NCBI GenBank assembly: GCA_900112785.1
Contig: FONB01000001.1
Span: 275,888 to 339,887 of the forward strand
Direction of reading: 5' to 3'
Source: Phytobacter palmae
Lineage (GTDB): Bacteria; Pseudomonadota; Gammaproteobacteria; Enterobacterales; Enterobacteriaceae
DNA: 64,000 nucleotides
The notes below the pieces were generated by a model. It was given only the letters and a program-made list of their open reading frames with translations. It was not told where the DNA came from and did not search any database. The stretch's first letter is position 1. Every line of letters starts with the position of its first letter. Shown here piece by piece: positions 34,552 to 43,379 of the stretch. The translations under genes and the position numbers were made by a program.

Positions 34552-35608
34552 TACCCTGGCGCGCGTATTTACGCCGCACGGTAATATCGTTTACACGGCG
34601 AATGATTTTCGCCAGACGTTGCGCATTGTATTTGCCGGGATGCTCGCGCTGAGCATCTCAAGCTTTTACAACACCAGCTATGGCGTCTTTTATGTCGTCT
34701 ACCCGGTGATGTTGCTTTCGCTGGTGCCGATGTTTAACCGCCACGTGGCAAAACAGTTTATCTTTAGCGCGGTGCTGAATTGCGTCGAAATGGTATTAAT
34801 CATCGGCTATTTGTCGAAATGGCCGCTCATCATGACGCTGGTGGTATTTGGTCTGTATGTCATGCGGTTTCGCTTTATGAGCAAGGGGCCGCTGTTCCTG
34901 TTTGGCTCCGCCGGGGTGGTGTGTCAGAGCACGATGCTGAACTTCATGAGCTACCCGACCAGCGACTGGCACACGCTGATTTTCTCCAATATAGAAGCCA
35001 GTGTGATGGCGGTGGCGCTCAGCGCGCTGATGAATTATCTGATCCCGGATGTGGATCCACGCAATCCACCGCCACGGATCGAAAAAAGCGATGCCCGCGT
35101 GCGCCTTGAATCCCTGCTCTCCGGGACCGTGGCGACGATGATCTTTGTTGTGTTCCAGATAAGCGATCTCAGTGATTCCCTGTCAGCGCTGATGGCGGGT
35201 ATTTTGATCCTGTTTCCGATGCATTATCGCGGCGCGGTGATGAGTTCGTTATGGCGTGTGGTGGGGGTAATTCTCGCCTGTCTGTATATCCTGCTGGTGC
35301 AGCTGATTCTCTACAATCACAGTAGCCATATGTTGCTGATGATGCCGCTGATCGGTCTCGGGCTGGCATTTAGCGCACGGCTGCATGTGATGGAAAAGGT
35401 GGGGGCGGGCGTCGGCTTTGCCAGCGTTACGACCATCGGCATTATGTTCGGGCAGAACCTGCACCCGGATACCGATCTGGTGTTCAGCGATCTTTATCGT
35501 ATTGTGTCGGTGACGGTCGCCCTGTTGGGCACGCTGACGATGGTGTTTCTGGTGCACCTGCTCTTAAATCGCTTCGAGGCGACACGGTTTGTGATTGAAG
35601 ATCAGTAG
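34541..35608 (+). CDS. DUF2955 inner-membrane protein, putative FUSC-type exporter
   Basis: This 355-residue protein has about 10 hydrophobic segments in two blocks (residues 25-165 and 200-340), the layout of FUSC/aromatic acid exporters such as AaeB and of the DUF2955 family. FRQTLRIVFAGMLALSISSFYNTSYGVFYVVYPVMLLSLVP opens the first block. The start at 34541 overlaps the end of the HlyD-type gene (translation coupling); an upstream in-frame Met is inside that gene and unlikely. It is probably the transporter of a two-component efflux pump under control of the upstream MarR protein. It overlaps the convergent DUF2164 gene by 7 bp. Confidence 0.82.
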   Translation: MSINTLARVFTPHGNIVYTANDFRQTLRIVFAGMLALSISSFYNTSYGVFYVVYPVMLLSLVPMFNRHVAKQFIFSAVLNCVEMVLIIGYLSKWPLIMTLVVFGLYVMRFRFMSKGPLFLFGSAGVVCQSTMLNFMSYPTSDWHTLIFSNIEASVMAVALSALMNYLIPDVDPRNPPPRIEKSDARVRLESLLSGTVATMIFVVFQISDLSDSLSALMAGILILFPMHYRGAVMSSLWRVVGVILACLYILLVQLILYNHSSHMLLMMPLIGLGLAFSARLHVMEKVGAGVGFASVTTIGIMFGQNLHPDTDLVFSDLYRIVSVTVALLGTLTMVFLVHLLLNRFEATRFVIEDQ

Positions 35609-35841
35609 ATCTTTTTCAGATCCATCTCTTCCTGGATGCGTTCACTCCAGGCAGCGTGGGTGCGAATGGCTTCATCGATCCCGGCGTTAAATAGCGTCGG
35701 GCCGATATTTTCAATCACGAAATCGACAAAGAATTCGGCGTCGAATTGTTCCAGTTCGAGGTCGAAGTTGTCGGCGCAGTAGCGTTGTAGCTTTTCACGA
35801 AGCATTTCGCGTTCACTGTGGCTGAGATCGATTTTGCTCAT
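35602..35841 (-). CDS. DUF2164 family protein
   Basis: This 79-residue acidic protein has the DUF2164 pattern: LSHSEREMLREKLQRYCADNFDLELEQFDAEFFVDFVIENIGPTLFNAGIDEAI. Members have no established function. It is a single-gene unit that converges with, and overlaps by 7 bp, the DUF2955 exporter gene. Confidence 0.82.
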   Translation of the reverse strand: MSKIDLSHSEREMLREKLQRYCADNFDLELEQFDAEFFVDFVIENIGPTLFNAGIDEAIRTHAAWSERIQEEMDLKKIY

Positions 35842-35919
35842 CGGTTTTCCAGGTCAGAGAAAAAGGACATCATAGCAGAGGTGCGTGATGATGCGGCCCC
35901 GGATAGCGGCGCAAGCGCC

Positions 35920-36162
35920 TTAATACACAGCCACCTGTTCAAACGTTTCCCCGTCGCAGCGGTAAATGGCCTGGGTCGCACCGGGCAGCACCCACTGCCG
36001 TTCGGCGCCAGGCTGGCATTGCAGGCGAATGCAGAGCCCGCAGCCACCACGCAGGGTGCGGGGAATATCCGCCACGCGAAACGGAACGCCGGATACCTGC
36101 AACAGTTTGCGGGTCTGTACGACGCCTACGGTGGAGTGAAACAAAAACAGAAACTCTTCCAT
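35920..36162 (-). CDS. DUF3343 (putative Se/S carrier-like) protein
   Basis: This 80-residue protein, MEEFLFLFHSTVGVVQTRKLLQVSG, has the DUF3343 N-terminal pattern and CGLCIRL with the cysteine pair CxxC and a preceding GGCGLC. Its ATG shares one base with the TGA of yjiL (TGATG), so the two are translationally coupled. DUF3343 proteins are proposed carriers of selenium or sulphur and often accompany 2-hydroxyacyl-CoA dehydratase-like genes, as here. A longer in-frame reading that begins inside yjiL is rejected. Function is inferred from family and operon. Confidence 0.78.
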   Translation of the reverse strand: MEEFLFLFHSTVGVVQTRKLLQVSGVPFRVADIPRTLRGGCGLCIRLQCQPGAERQWVLPGATQAIYRCDGETFEQVAVY

Positions 36163-36926
36163 CAGCGAGCCCACTGGCGCTGGCCAATCAGCGCTGCGCC
36201 AATCGCTCCCGCGAACTGCGCGTCGTCGTGGGTATGCACCGTCATTTTCAGATGCTCGCTCAGCATTGCCCGGAAACGGACGCAATGGCTTACACCACCG
36301 GTAAACAGCAGCGGACCCTGGGTGGTGAGCCGTGAAATAAAATGGCCGCTGCGCCGCGCCATCGCATTAATCACACCCGCCAGAATCGCCTCCGGTGCAA
36401 CGCCCGCTGAGCGCAGGCTGATCACTTCTGATTCGGCGAAAACGGTGCACATACTGGTCAGCGGATGCGGCGCGATGCCATCGGTGATAGCGTCCAGCGC
36501 CTCCACTGTAGTACCCAGGGTACGGGAAATGACGTCCAGAAAACGCCCCGTCCCGGCGGCGCATTTGTCGTTCATCAGAAAATCGGTGAGATTGCCCCGT
36601 TCATCAAGCTGGATAACTTTGCTGTCCTGGCCGCCGATATCAATAACCGTGCGTACCTCCGGCAACAGCAGGCGCGCCCCCAGGCCGTGACAGGAAATCT
36701 CCGTTACCTGCTTGTCGGCAAAATCCACCAGTTGCCGCCCGTATCCGGTAAGTGTCAGGAACGGCTTCTCCTCCAGCCCATCCCGCAGGGCCTCCCACGC
36801 TTCCCGAATGCTGTCTGCCGGGCGAAACGAAGTGGGGCAGAGGAAACGCCGGACAATGGCGTTCCCTTCCAGCAATATCCCTTTGGTGGTGGTCGAACCG
36901 GAATCAATACCTATCGTGAACGTCAC
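36162..36926 (-). CDS. yjiL: Acyl-CoA dehydratase activase-like ATPase YjiL
   Basis: This 254-residue BadF/BadG-type ASKHA ATPase has FTIGIDSGSTTTKGILLEG (phosphate 1), VIDIGGQDSKVI (phosphate 2), and the cluster cysteines in NDKCAAGTGRFLDVI and SMCTVFAESEV that would hold a subunit-bridging [4Fe-4S] in a homodimer. Such activases inject a high-energy electron into 2-hydroxyacyl-CoA dehydratases. It lies 9 bp after yjiM, its likely target, and is followed by a coupled DUF3343 gene. The oxygen-sensitive chemistry suggests an anaerobic function; the substrate is unknown. Confidence 0.88.
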   Translation of the reverse strand: MTFTIGIDSGSTTTKGILLEGNAIVRRFLCPTSFRPADSIREAWEALRDGLEEKPFLTLTGYGRQLVDFADKQVTEISCHGLGARLLLPEVRTVIDIGGQDSKVIQLDERGNLTDFLMNDKCAAGTGRFLDVISRTLGTTVEALDAITDGIAPHPLTSMCTVFAESEVISLRSAGVAPEAILAGVINAMARRSGHFISRLTTQGPLLFTGGVSHCVRFRAMLSEHLKMTVHTHDDAQFAGAIGAALIGQRQWAR

Positions 36927-36935
36927 CCTGACTCC

Positions 36936-38087
36936 TTACAGCATCTCAATAAACGCGGCGACACGGGTGCTGAGCTGTCCGATGTCGGCGGTGGAGTAAT
37001 CTGTCTCTATCGCCATATAGGGAATGTCGTGCTGCTGGCGCACGTGACGTTTGATGGCGAGAGATTCCACCGCGTAGGTGTGGCAGGCTTGTAAAATTAC
37101 GTCCACCACGCCATCGGCCTGGTACTCTTCGACCATCTGGCTCAGTAAACGCAAACGCTCGGTATTAGGGGAAATGCAGGAGCAGCCAATCGCCAGATAT
37201 TTGTCGGTCAGCGCGTCATAAACATCACCGTTTTCCGCTACATTGCGTTCGGTAGCTTTCGCCCCGGTGCAGTTTTCATAGCCCACCACCCAGCCACCGT
37301 TCTCTTCGATGGCGCGCACCACTTTTTCGGCCGCGCCGCCAATCGGGCAGCCGGTGATGAGGATACGCGGACGGGATTCCAGCCGCTTGCCCTGTTCCCA
37401 CTCGGCCTTCACACGGGCGGTCATCTCATTGAGCTCGCTGATTAATGCATTTTTATCGAAGCGGAAGGTCGCGCCGTAGACCACTTTCAGAATGTCTGCC
37501 CCGCTCAGTGCCGGGGGATTAAGCTGCCCCAGACGGTAGAAATCCGCTGTCGCCTGGCGTTCGCGGTTTTTCAGTATGATGGCGTCGCGCAGGGCGGCTT
37601 CGCTGATCGGTTGACCAAAGCGTTCCTCAATGTGCTGTTTCAGGCGCAGAATTTCCGCTTTCCACAGCGCCCGGGAGGCAGAATCCGTCGCGCTGTTGGG
37701 CAGTTGCATGACGTGGACCGCTTTGAAATCCGCCATATATTCGTACATTTTTTTCTTGCCGTCGCAGGTGGTTTCACCCACCACCAGGTCGGAGAAATAA
37801 AAGTACGGGCATTTGTCGGTTTTGCCGAAACCGTAGCTGCTTTTGATCAGCGGGCAGAGGTTACGCGGCAGATCTTTTTCTGCTTCTTCAATGGTTTCGT
37901 CATTGGTGGAACACAGTGATACCACGACGGCTCCCGCTGCCATCGCGATTTCCTGCGGCATAAAGGTACAGTAGGTGCCGACCAGAGGTATCCCCTGTTC
38001 TTTCAGTTCCATCACGGTGAGAAAACCTTTCTGACGGGCGTCGGAGAATTGTTCAAATACTTGCGGAAGTTCTGTAATAAGAGACAT
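36936..38087 (-). CDS. yjiM: 2-hydroxyacyl-CoA dehydratase-family protein YjiM
   Basis: This 383-residue HgdB/FldBC-type protein carries cysteines expected to bind an iron-sulphur cluster: LVGTYCTFMPQEIAMA, GETTCDGKKKMYEYM, IAIGCSCISPNTERL and LQACHTYAVE. It is a single-subunit version, like E. coli YjiM, with the activase YjiL next to it. The reaction may be a radical dehydration or a reductive thiol or benzoyl-type reaction; DUF3343 next door hints at sulphur or selenium chemistry. It heads the yjiM-yjiL-DUF3343 operon on the minus strand. Confidence 0.86.
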   Translation of the reverse strand: MSLITELPQVFEQFSDARQKGFLTVMELKEQGIPLVGTYCTFMPQEIAMAAGAVVVSLCSTNDETIEEAEKDLPRNLCPLIKSSYGFGKTDKCPYFYFSDLVVGETTCDGKKKMYEYMADFKAVHVMQLPNSATDSASRALWKAEILRLKQHIEERFGQPISEAALRDAIILKNRERQATADFYRLGQLNPPALSGADILKVVYGATFRFDKNALISELNEMTARVKAEWEQGKRLESRPRILITGCPIGGAAEKVVRAIEENGGWVVGYENCTGAKATERNVAENGDVYDALTDKYLAIGCSCISPNTERLRLLSQMVEEYQADGVVDVILQACHTYAVESLAIKRHVRQQHDIPYMAIETDYSTADIGQLSTRVAAFIEML

Positions 38088-38199
38088 GATTTTTCCTTCC
38101 CCGTAACACGGGAGACAATGAAAAACGAGGCGGTCTGCTGCCGCCGAAGGGAGGATTATAACCTTGTTGAATATATGGAATTATTGATCTGCCGCGAGA

Positions 38200-39435
38200 T
38201 TAGCGGCATTCGGAGGTTTTGTAGTGCTCTACCCGATGCACCAGACGTTTCAGACAGAGTATGGCAACGCCGCCAGTGGCCAGCGCCAGCAGATGAAACG
38301 GAATGCGTCCGCCGCCGGAGAACCACAGCCAGCGTGCGCCCTCAATGGAAATGGCCACGGTACTCAGTACTACAATGTTGAGCGACGCAGAGACGGTACC
38401 TTTCGGTAAGTTATTAGTGAATAGTGTAAATCGATAAAGGGTTGAGAAAATCAGCCCGATGCCAAAGCAATAGATACTGGTGCCGGTTACCGACCAGAAC
38501 CAGAGGTGCGGAAAGAGCAGATTCCCGGCGAGCAACGTCACCAGCCCGATAAGCTGAACAGGCACGGCGCGGCGGATATAACGTGGATCGGTTGGATTTT
38601 CCACAAAGCGCATCACCACGACATTGGCGGCGATCAGTGCACCAAAGACAGGGATCTGCGCCCAGGCAAATTCCGCCGTGCTCATTCCCCCCGCATCGAT
38701 CAGAATAACCGGCGAGACGGCTACCCAGCTCATGAGCGGAATGTAATAAAGCGCAAGCGTGGCGGCACCATTGAGAAAAATGCGGTTGCGAAATACCGCG
38801 CAAAAATCCTCTATCACACTCTTTGCCCGTAGCGGCGTCTCCTGTCTTTTAATGGTTTCCGGCATCGCCAGCAACAGTCCAAGCCAGGCCACAAAACCGA
38901 GGGCGGCGATTACCGCGAAAATGACCTTCCAGTGGACAAAGTGCATTAACGCCGCGCCACCCAGCGGCCCAATCACCGGGGCCAGCAGCACCGCCGAGGT
39001 GATAAGTGACATCAATTTGATGGCCTTAGTAGGTTCAAAGGCCTCCTGGACGGTGACATACCCGACCGTGGAGATAAAACAGATGCTGGTGCCCTGAATA
39101 AACCGTGCCGCCAGGAACTGCTCAAAGGTGGTGGTGAACAGCGTGGCAATACAGGCAAGGGTAAAGATAAGCGCTCCGGTCAGCAGCACCGGGCGACGCC
39201 CGATTCTATCGGAAAGGGGACCTAACGCCCATTGCAACGCCATACCGCCTGCCATGTACAGGCTAACAGAGAGTGGTGCGAGGCTAACATCGCCGTCAAA
39301 ATCGCGCACCACCTCAATGATGCCCGGCTGGATCATGTCAGTGGTGAGGTAGGCGGCAAAATCATAGAGCACCAGCGCCATCGGAAAGATAAAGACCCCG
39401 GCGTAACGGGCGAAAAATACGGGCTTCCATGACAT
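38200..39435 (-). CDS. mdtM: Multidrug efflux MFS transporter MdtM
   Basis: This 411-residue DHA1-type antiporter has 12 predicted membrane segments. [24 protein letters not shown], the motif A loop [40 protein letters not shown], and the C-terminal [13 protein letters not shown] closely follow E. coli MdtM (410 residues), which exports chloramphenicol, quaternary ammonium compounds and bile salts and supports alkaline pH tolerance. It lies between yjiM and yjiN, as in E. coli. Confidence 0.92.
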   Translation of the reverse strand: MSWKPVFFARYAGVFIFPMALVLYDFAAYLTTDMIQPGIIEVVRDFDGDVSLAPLSVSLYMAGGMALQWALGPLSDRIGRRPVLLTGALIFTLACIATLFTTTFEQFLAARFIQGTSICFISTVGYVTVQEAFEPTKAIKLMSLITSAVLLAPVIGPLGGAALMHFVHWKVIFAVIAALGFVAWLGLLLAMPETIKRQETPLRAKSVIEDFCAVFRNRIFLNGAATLALYYIPLMSWVAVSPVILIDAGGMSTAEFAWAQIPVFGALIAANVVVMRFVENPTDPRYIRRAVPVQLIGLVTLLAGNLLFPHLWFWSVTGTSIYCFGIGLIFSTLYRFTLFTNNLPKGTVSASLNIVVLSTVAISIEGARWLWFSGGGRIPFHLLALATGGVAILCLKRLVHRVEHYKTSECR

Positions 39436-39521
39436 AACACGCTCCTTTAACGGCTTTTTTACCGCACGCCTCTATTGTGTGAGCAGACAATTTATATGTC
39501 GACGTTAATTTTGACGGTTTT

Positions 39522-40802
39522 TTAACCTGTGGGTAGCGAAAGCAGGGCGGGGATCTGCGAGAGCAGGTAGAGCACCAGGCCAATCGAGCCGCCCACCAGC
39601 GTGCCGTTGATGCGGATAAATTGCAGGTCCTTGCCAATGTTCAACTCGATCTGGTGCGACATATCGCGGGCATCCCAACTTTTCACCGTATCGCTGATAT
39701 GGCGGGTGAGAAACGCGGCAAAATCTGGCGCGACGCTGTGAGCTGCCTGCTCCAGGTGTTCATTAAGAGAGGTTCGCAGTGCGCCGTCCGCCAGCAGCGT
39801 TTCGCCAAACCACAGCCCGGCTTCGGTGATGCGTTGTTTAATGCGGGAATCATCGGCCTGCATATCGGTTTTCATCCAGTCACGCAGATCACCCCACATC
39901 TCTCCCAGATAGCGGTTAAACGCGTCGTCTTCTTTCAGGTAGCGTTTAATGTTATCGGCCCTGGCGGCCATCTCCGGGTCAGTTTTCAGGTTGGCGATCA
40001 GTTTCAGCACCGCTCTGTCAAAGGCGCGGCGGATTTGATGTGCACTATCGTGGGTGACATCATCCAGTAGCGTGTTCACCGCGCGCGTGACCATTACCGC
40101 ACTTTGTTCACCCAGCCATTCGGTGGGTAAAATTTTGGCCTTGCGGGGGTGTTCCGTTTTCAGCCAGCGCACAATCTGACTGGCAATAAATTCCCGGCTG
40201 CTCTCTTTTTGCAGTAACAGGATCATCTGGCCGATCAGGGCATCCAGCAGTACCTGGTGGCGCTGGTTTTTGGTCATGCTCTCCAGCATCAGCGCGCCGG
40301 TTTCGGTGAGGTCGACTTTATCGATCGCCCGATGTACCGCACGTTTAAGCAGATTTTTGATGCGTGTATCGTCCGCCAGTTCCAGAAATCCGCTCATGGC
40401 CTGCATCAGGTGCTGGCCGACACGACGGGCGTTATCCGGCTGGCTGAACCAAACGCCAATCATCTGTGCGGGTTGATGACGGTGAATGAGTGCGACCAGC
40501 GACTGGGTGTCGAGGAATTTTTCCTGCACGAACTGCCCGAGATTGTCGCCGATACGGTCTTTATTGCGCGGAATAATCGCCGTATGGCGGGAGATAAAGG
40601 GCAGGGGCACGCGGCGAAAGAGCGCCACCACGGCGAACCAGTCTGCCAGTGCGCCGACCATCGCCGCCTCAGCAATCGCCTTCACTCCGCTGACCCAGAA
40701 GTTGGGTGGCAGAAAAAGGGTGACGATGAAGATCGCTACCGCGATCAGCAGTAATGAGAGTGCCAGGCGTTTGGCACGTTTGAGTTCTGTGATTTTGTTC
40801 AT
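39522..40802 (-). CDS. yjiN: DUF445 inner-membrane protein YjiN
   Basis: This 426-residue protein, the same length as E. coli YjiN, has a membrane helix at residues 12-32 ([21 protein letters not shown]), the DUF445 segment [48 protein letters not shown], a long helical middle part and a C-terminal hydrophobic segment ([21 protein letters not shown]). Function is unknown. It keeps its E. coli neighbour mdtM. Confidence 0.9.
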   Translation of the reverse strand: MNKITELKRAKRLALSLLLIAVAIFIVTLFLPPNFWVSGVKAIAEAAMVGALADWFAVVALFRRVPLPFISRHTAIIPRNKDRIGDNLGQFVQEKFLDTQSLVALIHRHQPAQMIGVWFSQPDNARRVGQHLMQAMSGFLELADDTRIKNLLKRAVHRAIDKVDLTETGALMLESMTKNQRHQVLLDALIGQMILLLQKESSREFIASQIVRWLKTEHPRKAKILPTEWLGEQSAVMVTRAVNTLLDDVTHDSAHQIRRAFDRAVLKLIANLKTDPEMAARADNIKRYLKEDDAFNRYLGEMWGDLRDWMKTDMQADDSRIKQRITEAGLWFGETLLADGALRTSLNEHLEQAAHSVAPDFAAFLTRHISDTVKSWDARDMSHQIELNIGKDLQFIRINGTLVGGSIGLVLYLLSQIPALLSLPTG

Positions 40803-40979
40803 GGTTTAAGCATAGAGCAGAGTGCCAGTTTCGCTTGGTTTTCAAGGTGAAGCACCGTTGCGGTGATTCCCCTCTCCCCAAAGAGAAAAGGGAGAAAGGC
40901 GGCGCAGAAAGCAAATATTGCATCTTCGTATGCCGGGGGTATGGTAGTCGCAGAAAAGATGGATAAAGGATGCTCTGAC

Positions 40980-42518
40980 ATGATGCTTATTGTGATTGCC
41001 GCTGTGATTGCCGCCCTGCTGGGCGGCGCGTTTGGCTGGCTTCTAACCCAACAGACGTTTACCCGAAAAATGGCCGCGCTGGAGCATGATCATGAGCTGG
41101 CGGAAGATGAGCTGGCGGCAACCAGGAAACTGCTGCGCGAGCAGGAAGCCAAAACCGACGCGGCACGCAATGAAAAGCACCAGCGTGATATCGACGTCAG
41201 CGCCATGCGCCAGCAAATCAGCGATTTGAAAGGGCGAGCGGATGAGGTTTTGCAGCGTCTGGCCAGGACGGAAGCGCAACTGGAAGAGGAGCGCCGTGTG
41301 TCGGCCCAGCTTGACCATGACTATACCGAACTGAAAACCACACTTGAGCAGCGCGAACACCATTTTCGCGAACAATTTGCCAGCCTGGAAGAGACCAAAA
41401 AATCTCTGTCGCGGGAGTTTGAAAATATCGCCAATAAGATTTTCGAAGAGAAGGGCAAAACCTTCACTACCACCAGCAAGAACAGCCTTGATGACATGCT
41501 TAAGCCGTTCCGCGAGCAAATTGAAGGCTTCCAGAAACGGATCAATGAAGTGCACGATGCCTCCATTCGTGGCAATGCCGATTTGAATGCAGAGATTAAA
41601 AAGGTACTCGATGTCGGCCTGAAAATGAGTACCGAGGCGACCAACCTGACCTCGGCGCTGAAAGGCGATTCCCAGCAGCGTGGCGCCTGGGGCGAGGCGC
41701 AGCTACGCCGGACGCTGGAGATGAGCGGTCTGGTGGAAAAAGAGCATTTCGAGGTACAGAGCGCCTTTACAGACGAAAACGGGCGCAGGAAGCAGACGGA
41801 CTACCTGATCCGCCTGCCGGACAATAAGCACATCATTATCGACAGCAAAGTGTCGCTTAATGCTTATGACCGCGCCTGTTCGGCCGAAACGCCACAAGCG
41901 CAACAGCATGCGATGGATGAGCACATCATGGCGGTACGCCGCCACATCGATGATCTGGCATCGAAGGATTACACCGCTCTGGCGGGCATTCGAAGCCCGA
42001 GCTTTGTGCTGATGTTTATGCCTATCGAAGCGGCCTATATTGAAGCGCTGAAAACCAATAAGGGGCTGTTTGAATACGGTTACCGTAAAGGGATTGTGCT
42101 GGTGTCCCATACCACACTGATCCCGATTCTGCGTACCGTCTCCAACCTGTGGATGATTGAACGTAGTAACAGCGAAGCGCGGGAAATCAGCGAGCGTGCC
42201 GGGGAGATCTTCAATACCGTCTGCCTGGTGGCAGAGCGCTTAAGTAAGCTTGGCGGTACACTGACCACCGCCAGCAATCAGTACAACGCCACCGTAACCT
42301 CGCTGGTGGGTAGCCAGGGGCTGTATGGCAGAGTGGAGCGCTTTGGCAAACTCTCTGAGAAGGTCAACAAGGAGCTGCCGAAGCTGGAGATTTCTCACCG
42401 CGACTTCGAGCACGAACGGATGGCGATGATTGTTGAAGCGTTACAGGAACCCGAGGGGCTCGGGGAGGAGTCTGTCGCGCTGCCGGAAACCCCTTCGCAG
42501 GCCGTTAATGAACGTTAA
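40980..42518 (+). CDS. RmuC-family protein
   Basis: This 512-residue protein has an N-terminal membrane anchor (MLIVIAAVIAALLGGAFGWLL), a coiled coil of about 150 residues, and the RmuC domain (about 200-480) with TSALKGDSQQRGAWGEAQLRRTLEMSGL, KQTDYLIRLPDNKHIIIDSKVSLNAY and FVLMFMPIEAAYIEAL. The D-S-K sequence in IIIDSKVSL corresponds to the nuclease-like core. RmuC proteins limit recombination between short inverted repeats. It differs clearly from E. coli RmuC (different N-terminus, 512 versus 475 residues), so it is a paralogue. The start is set after AAAGGA; the next codon is also ATG. The gene after it resembles a DNA glycosylase, so the two may act together. Confidence 0.8.
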   Translation: MMLIVIAAVIAALLGGAFGWLLTQQTFTRKMAALEHDHELAEDELAATRKLLREQEAKTDAARNEKHQRDIDVSAMRQQISDLKGRADEVLQRLARTEAQLEEERRVSAQLDHDYTELKTTLEQREHHFREQFASLEETKKSLSREFENIANKIFEEKGKTFTTTSKNSLDDMLKPFREQIEGFQKRINEVHDASIRGNADLNAEIKKVLDVGLKMSTEATNLTSALKGDSQQRGAWGEAQLRRTLEMSGLVEKEHFEVQSAFTDENGRRKQTDYLIRLPDNKHIIIDSKVSLNAYDRACSAETPQAQQHAMDEHIMAVRRHIDDLASKDYTALAGIRSPSFVLMFMPIEAAYIEALKTNKGLFEYGYRKGIVLVSHTTLIPILRTVSNLWMIERSNSEAREISERAGEIFNTVCLVAERLSKLGGTLTTASNQYNATVTSLVGSQGLYGRVERFGKLSEKVNKELPKLEISHRDFEHERMAMIVEALQEPEGLGEESVALPETPSQAVNER

Positions 42519-42586
42519 GGTTTGCGCACCCTGGCCATTGTGCAGCGTATGAGAAGCCCTTTCCTGACTCTAAGTGAAAAGAAACC

Positions 42587-43372
42587 ATGAGCGCTATTTC
42601 TGCAAATTTGTCCCGCTTTCGTGACGCTATTGTCAATTTTTCTGGTCGTAAAACGCCCGGCGAGTTACCCGCTGAATTTTTGCTGTCCCAGGAGGGAGAC
42701 CTCGCGCAGTACTACATCCCCTTTGATGCGGTAAATACCCGTGCGCTGGTGGTGCTGGTGGGGATAACGCCAGGGTACGTGCAATGGTATAACGCGGTGA
42801 CGACGGCACAGAAGGTGCTGCGTGGCGGCGGCGATGACGCGCTGGCGTTACGTGAGGCGAAAAAACATGGGGCTTTTAGCGGGCCACTGCGTAATAACCT
42901 GGTCAAATTGCTTGATGGTATTGGCCTGGCGCAGATGCTCGCGCTTGATTCCACGGCGCAGCTTTTTACCGACCATACCGGGTTAGTGCATTGCACCTCG
43001 CTCTATACCCAGCCGCTGTTTTTACAGGGCGTTAATTACAATGGTAAGCCGCATTTTTCCCGTTCCGCGTTACTGAGGGCGTCGATTGACGAGGGATTCG
43101 GCCAGGAGGCGGCGGCGCTGAAAAAAGCGGTATTTATTCCGCTGGGGCCGGTGGCGACCGAAGGGGTGAATCTGCTGGCAAGTCGGGGCGTGCTGGATGA
43201 GGCGCGGATTTTGTCGGGATTGCCACATCCGTCCGGCGCCAACATGGAGCGAATTAGCTATTTTCTCGGGCTAAAAACGCGCGACACGCTGTCGAGTCGC
43301 ACTAATGCGGACATGCTGGATCAGGCAAAAGCCAGTTTACTGGCGAAGGTCGGTAAACTGGCTTTTATGTAG
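42587..43372 (+). CDS. Uncharacterised protein with uracil-DNA-glycosylase-like motifs
   Basis: I do not recognise this 261-residue protein as a named family. It has two segments reminiscent of the uracil-DNA glycosylase superfamily: VVLVGITPGYVQWYNA (59-63 GITPG, compare the G-x-x-P-G water-activating motif) and SGLPHPSGANMERISYFLG (214-219 HPSGAN, compare the HPS DNA-intercalation motif). A middle segment VHCTSLY may be the substrate-binding strand. It follows the RmuC-like gene by 68 bp on the same strand. A perfect inverted repeat that acts as a terminator is embedded in its last codons. The glycosylase call is a hypothesis. Confidence 0.55.
   Translation: MSAISANLSRFRDAIVNFSGRKTPGELPAEFLLSQEGDLAQYYIPFDAVNTRALVVLVGITPGYVQWYNAVTTAQKVLRGGGDDALALREAKKHGAFSGPLRNNLVKLLDGIGLAQMLALDSTAQLFTDHTGLVHCTSLYTQPLFLQGVNYNGKPHFSRSALLRASIDEGFGQEAAALKKAVFIPLGPVATEGVNLLASRGVLDEARILSGLPHPSGANMERISYFLGLKTRDTLSSRTNADMLDQAKASLLAKVGKLAFM
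43327..43366. terminator. Bidirectional terminator embedded in the 3' end of a coding sequence
   Basis: AAAAGCCAGTTTAC (43327-43340) and GTAAACTGGCTTTT (43353-43366) are perfect 14-base inverted copies with a 12-nt loop, flanked by A4 and T4. The repeat lies inside the last codons of the glycosylase-like gene and 13 bp from the stop of the convergent yjiA. Confidence 0.75.
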
Positions 43373-43379
43373 TGTAACG

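Noticed and set aside
35920..36285. Longer reading of the DUF3343 gene starting inside yjiL
   Set aside because: The extra 41 residues overlap yjiL and have no family similarity; the TGATG junction at 36162 gives a coupled start with the proper domain beginning.
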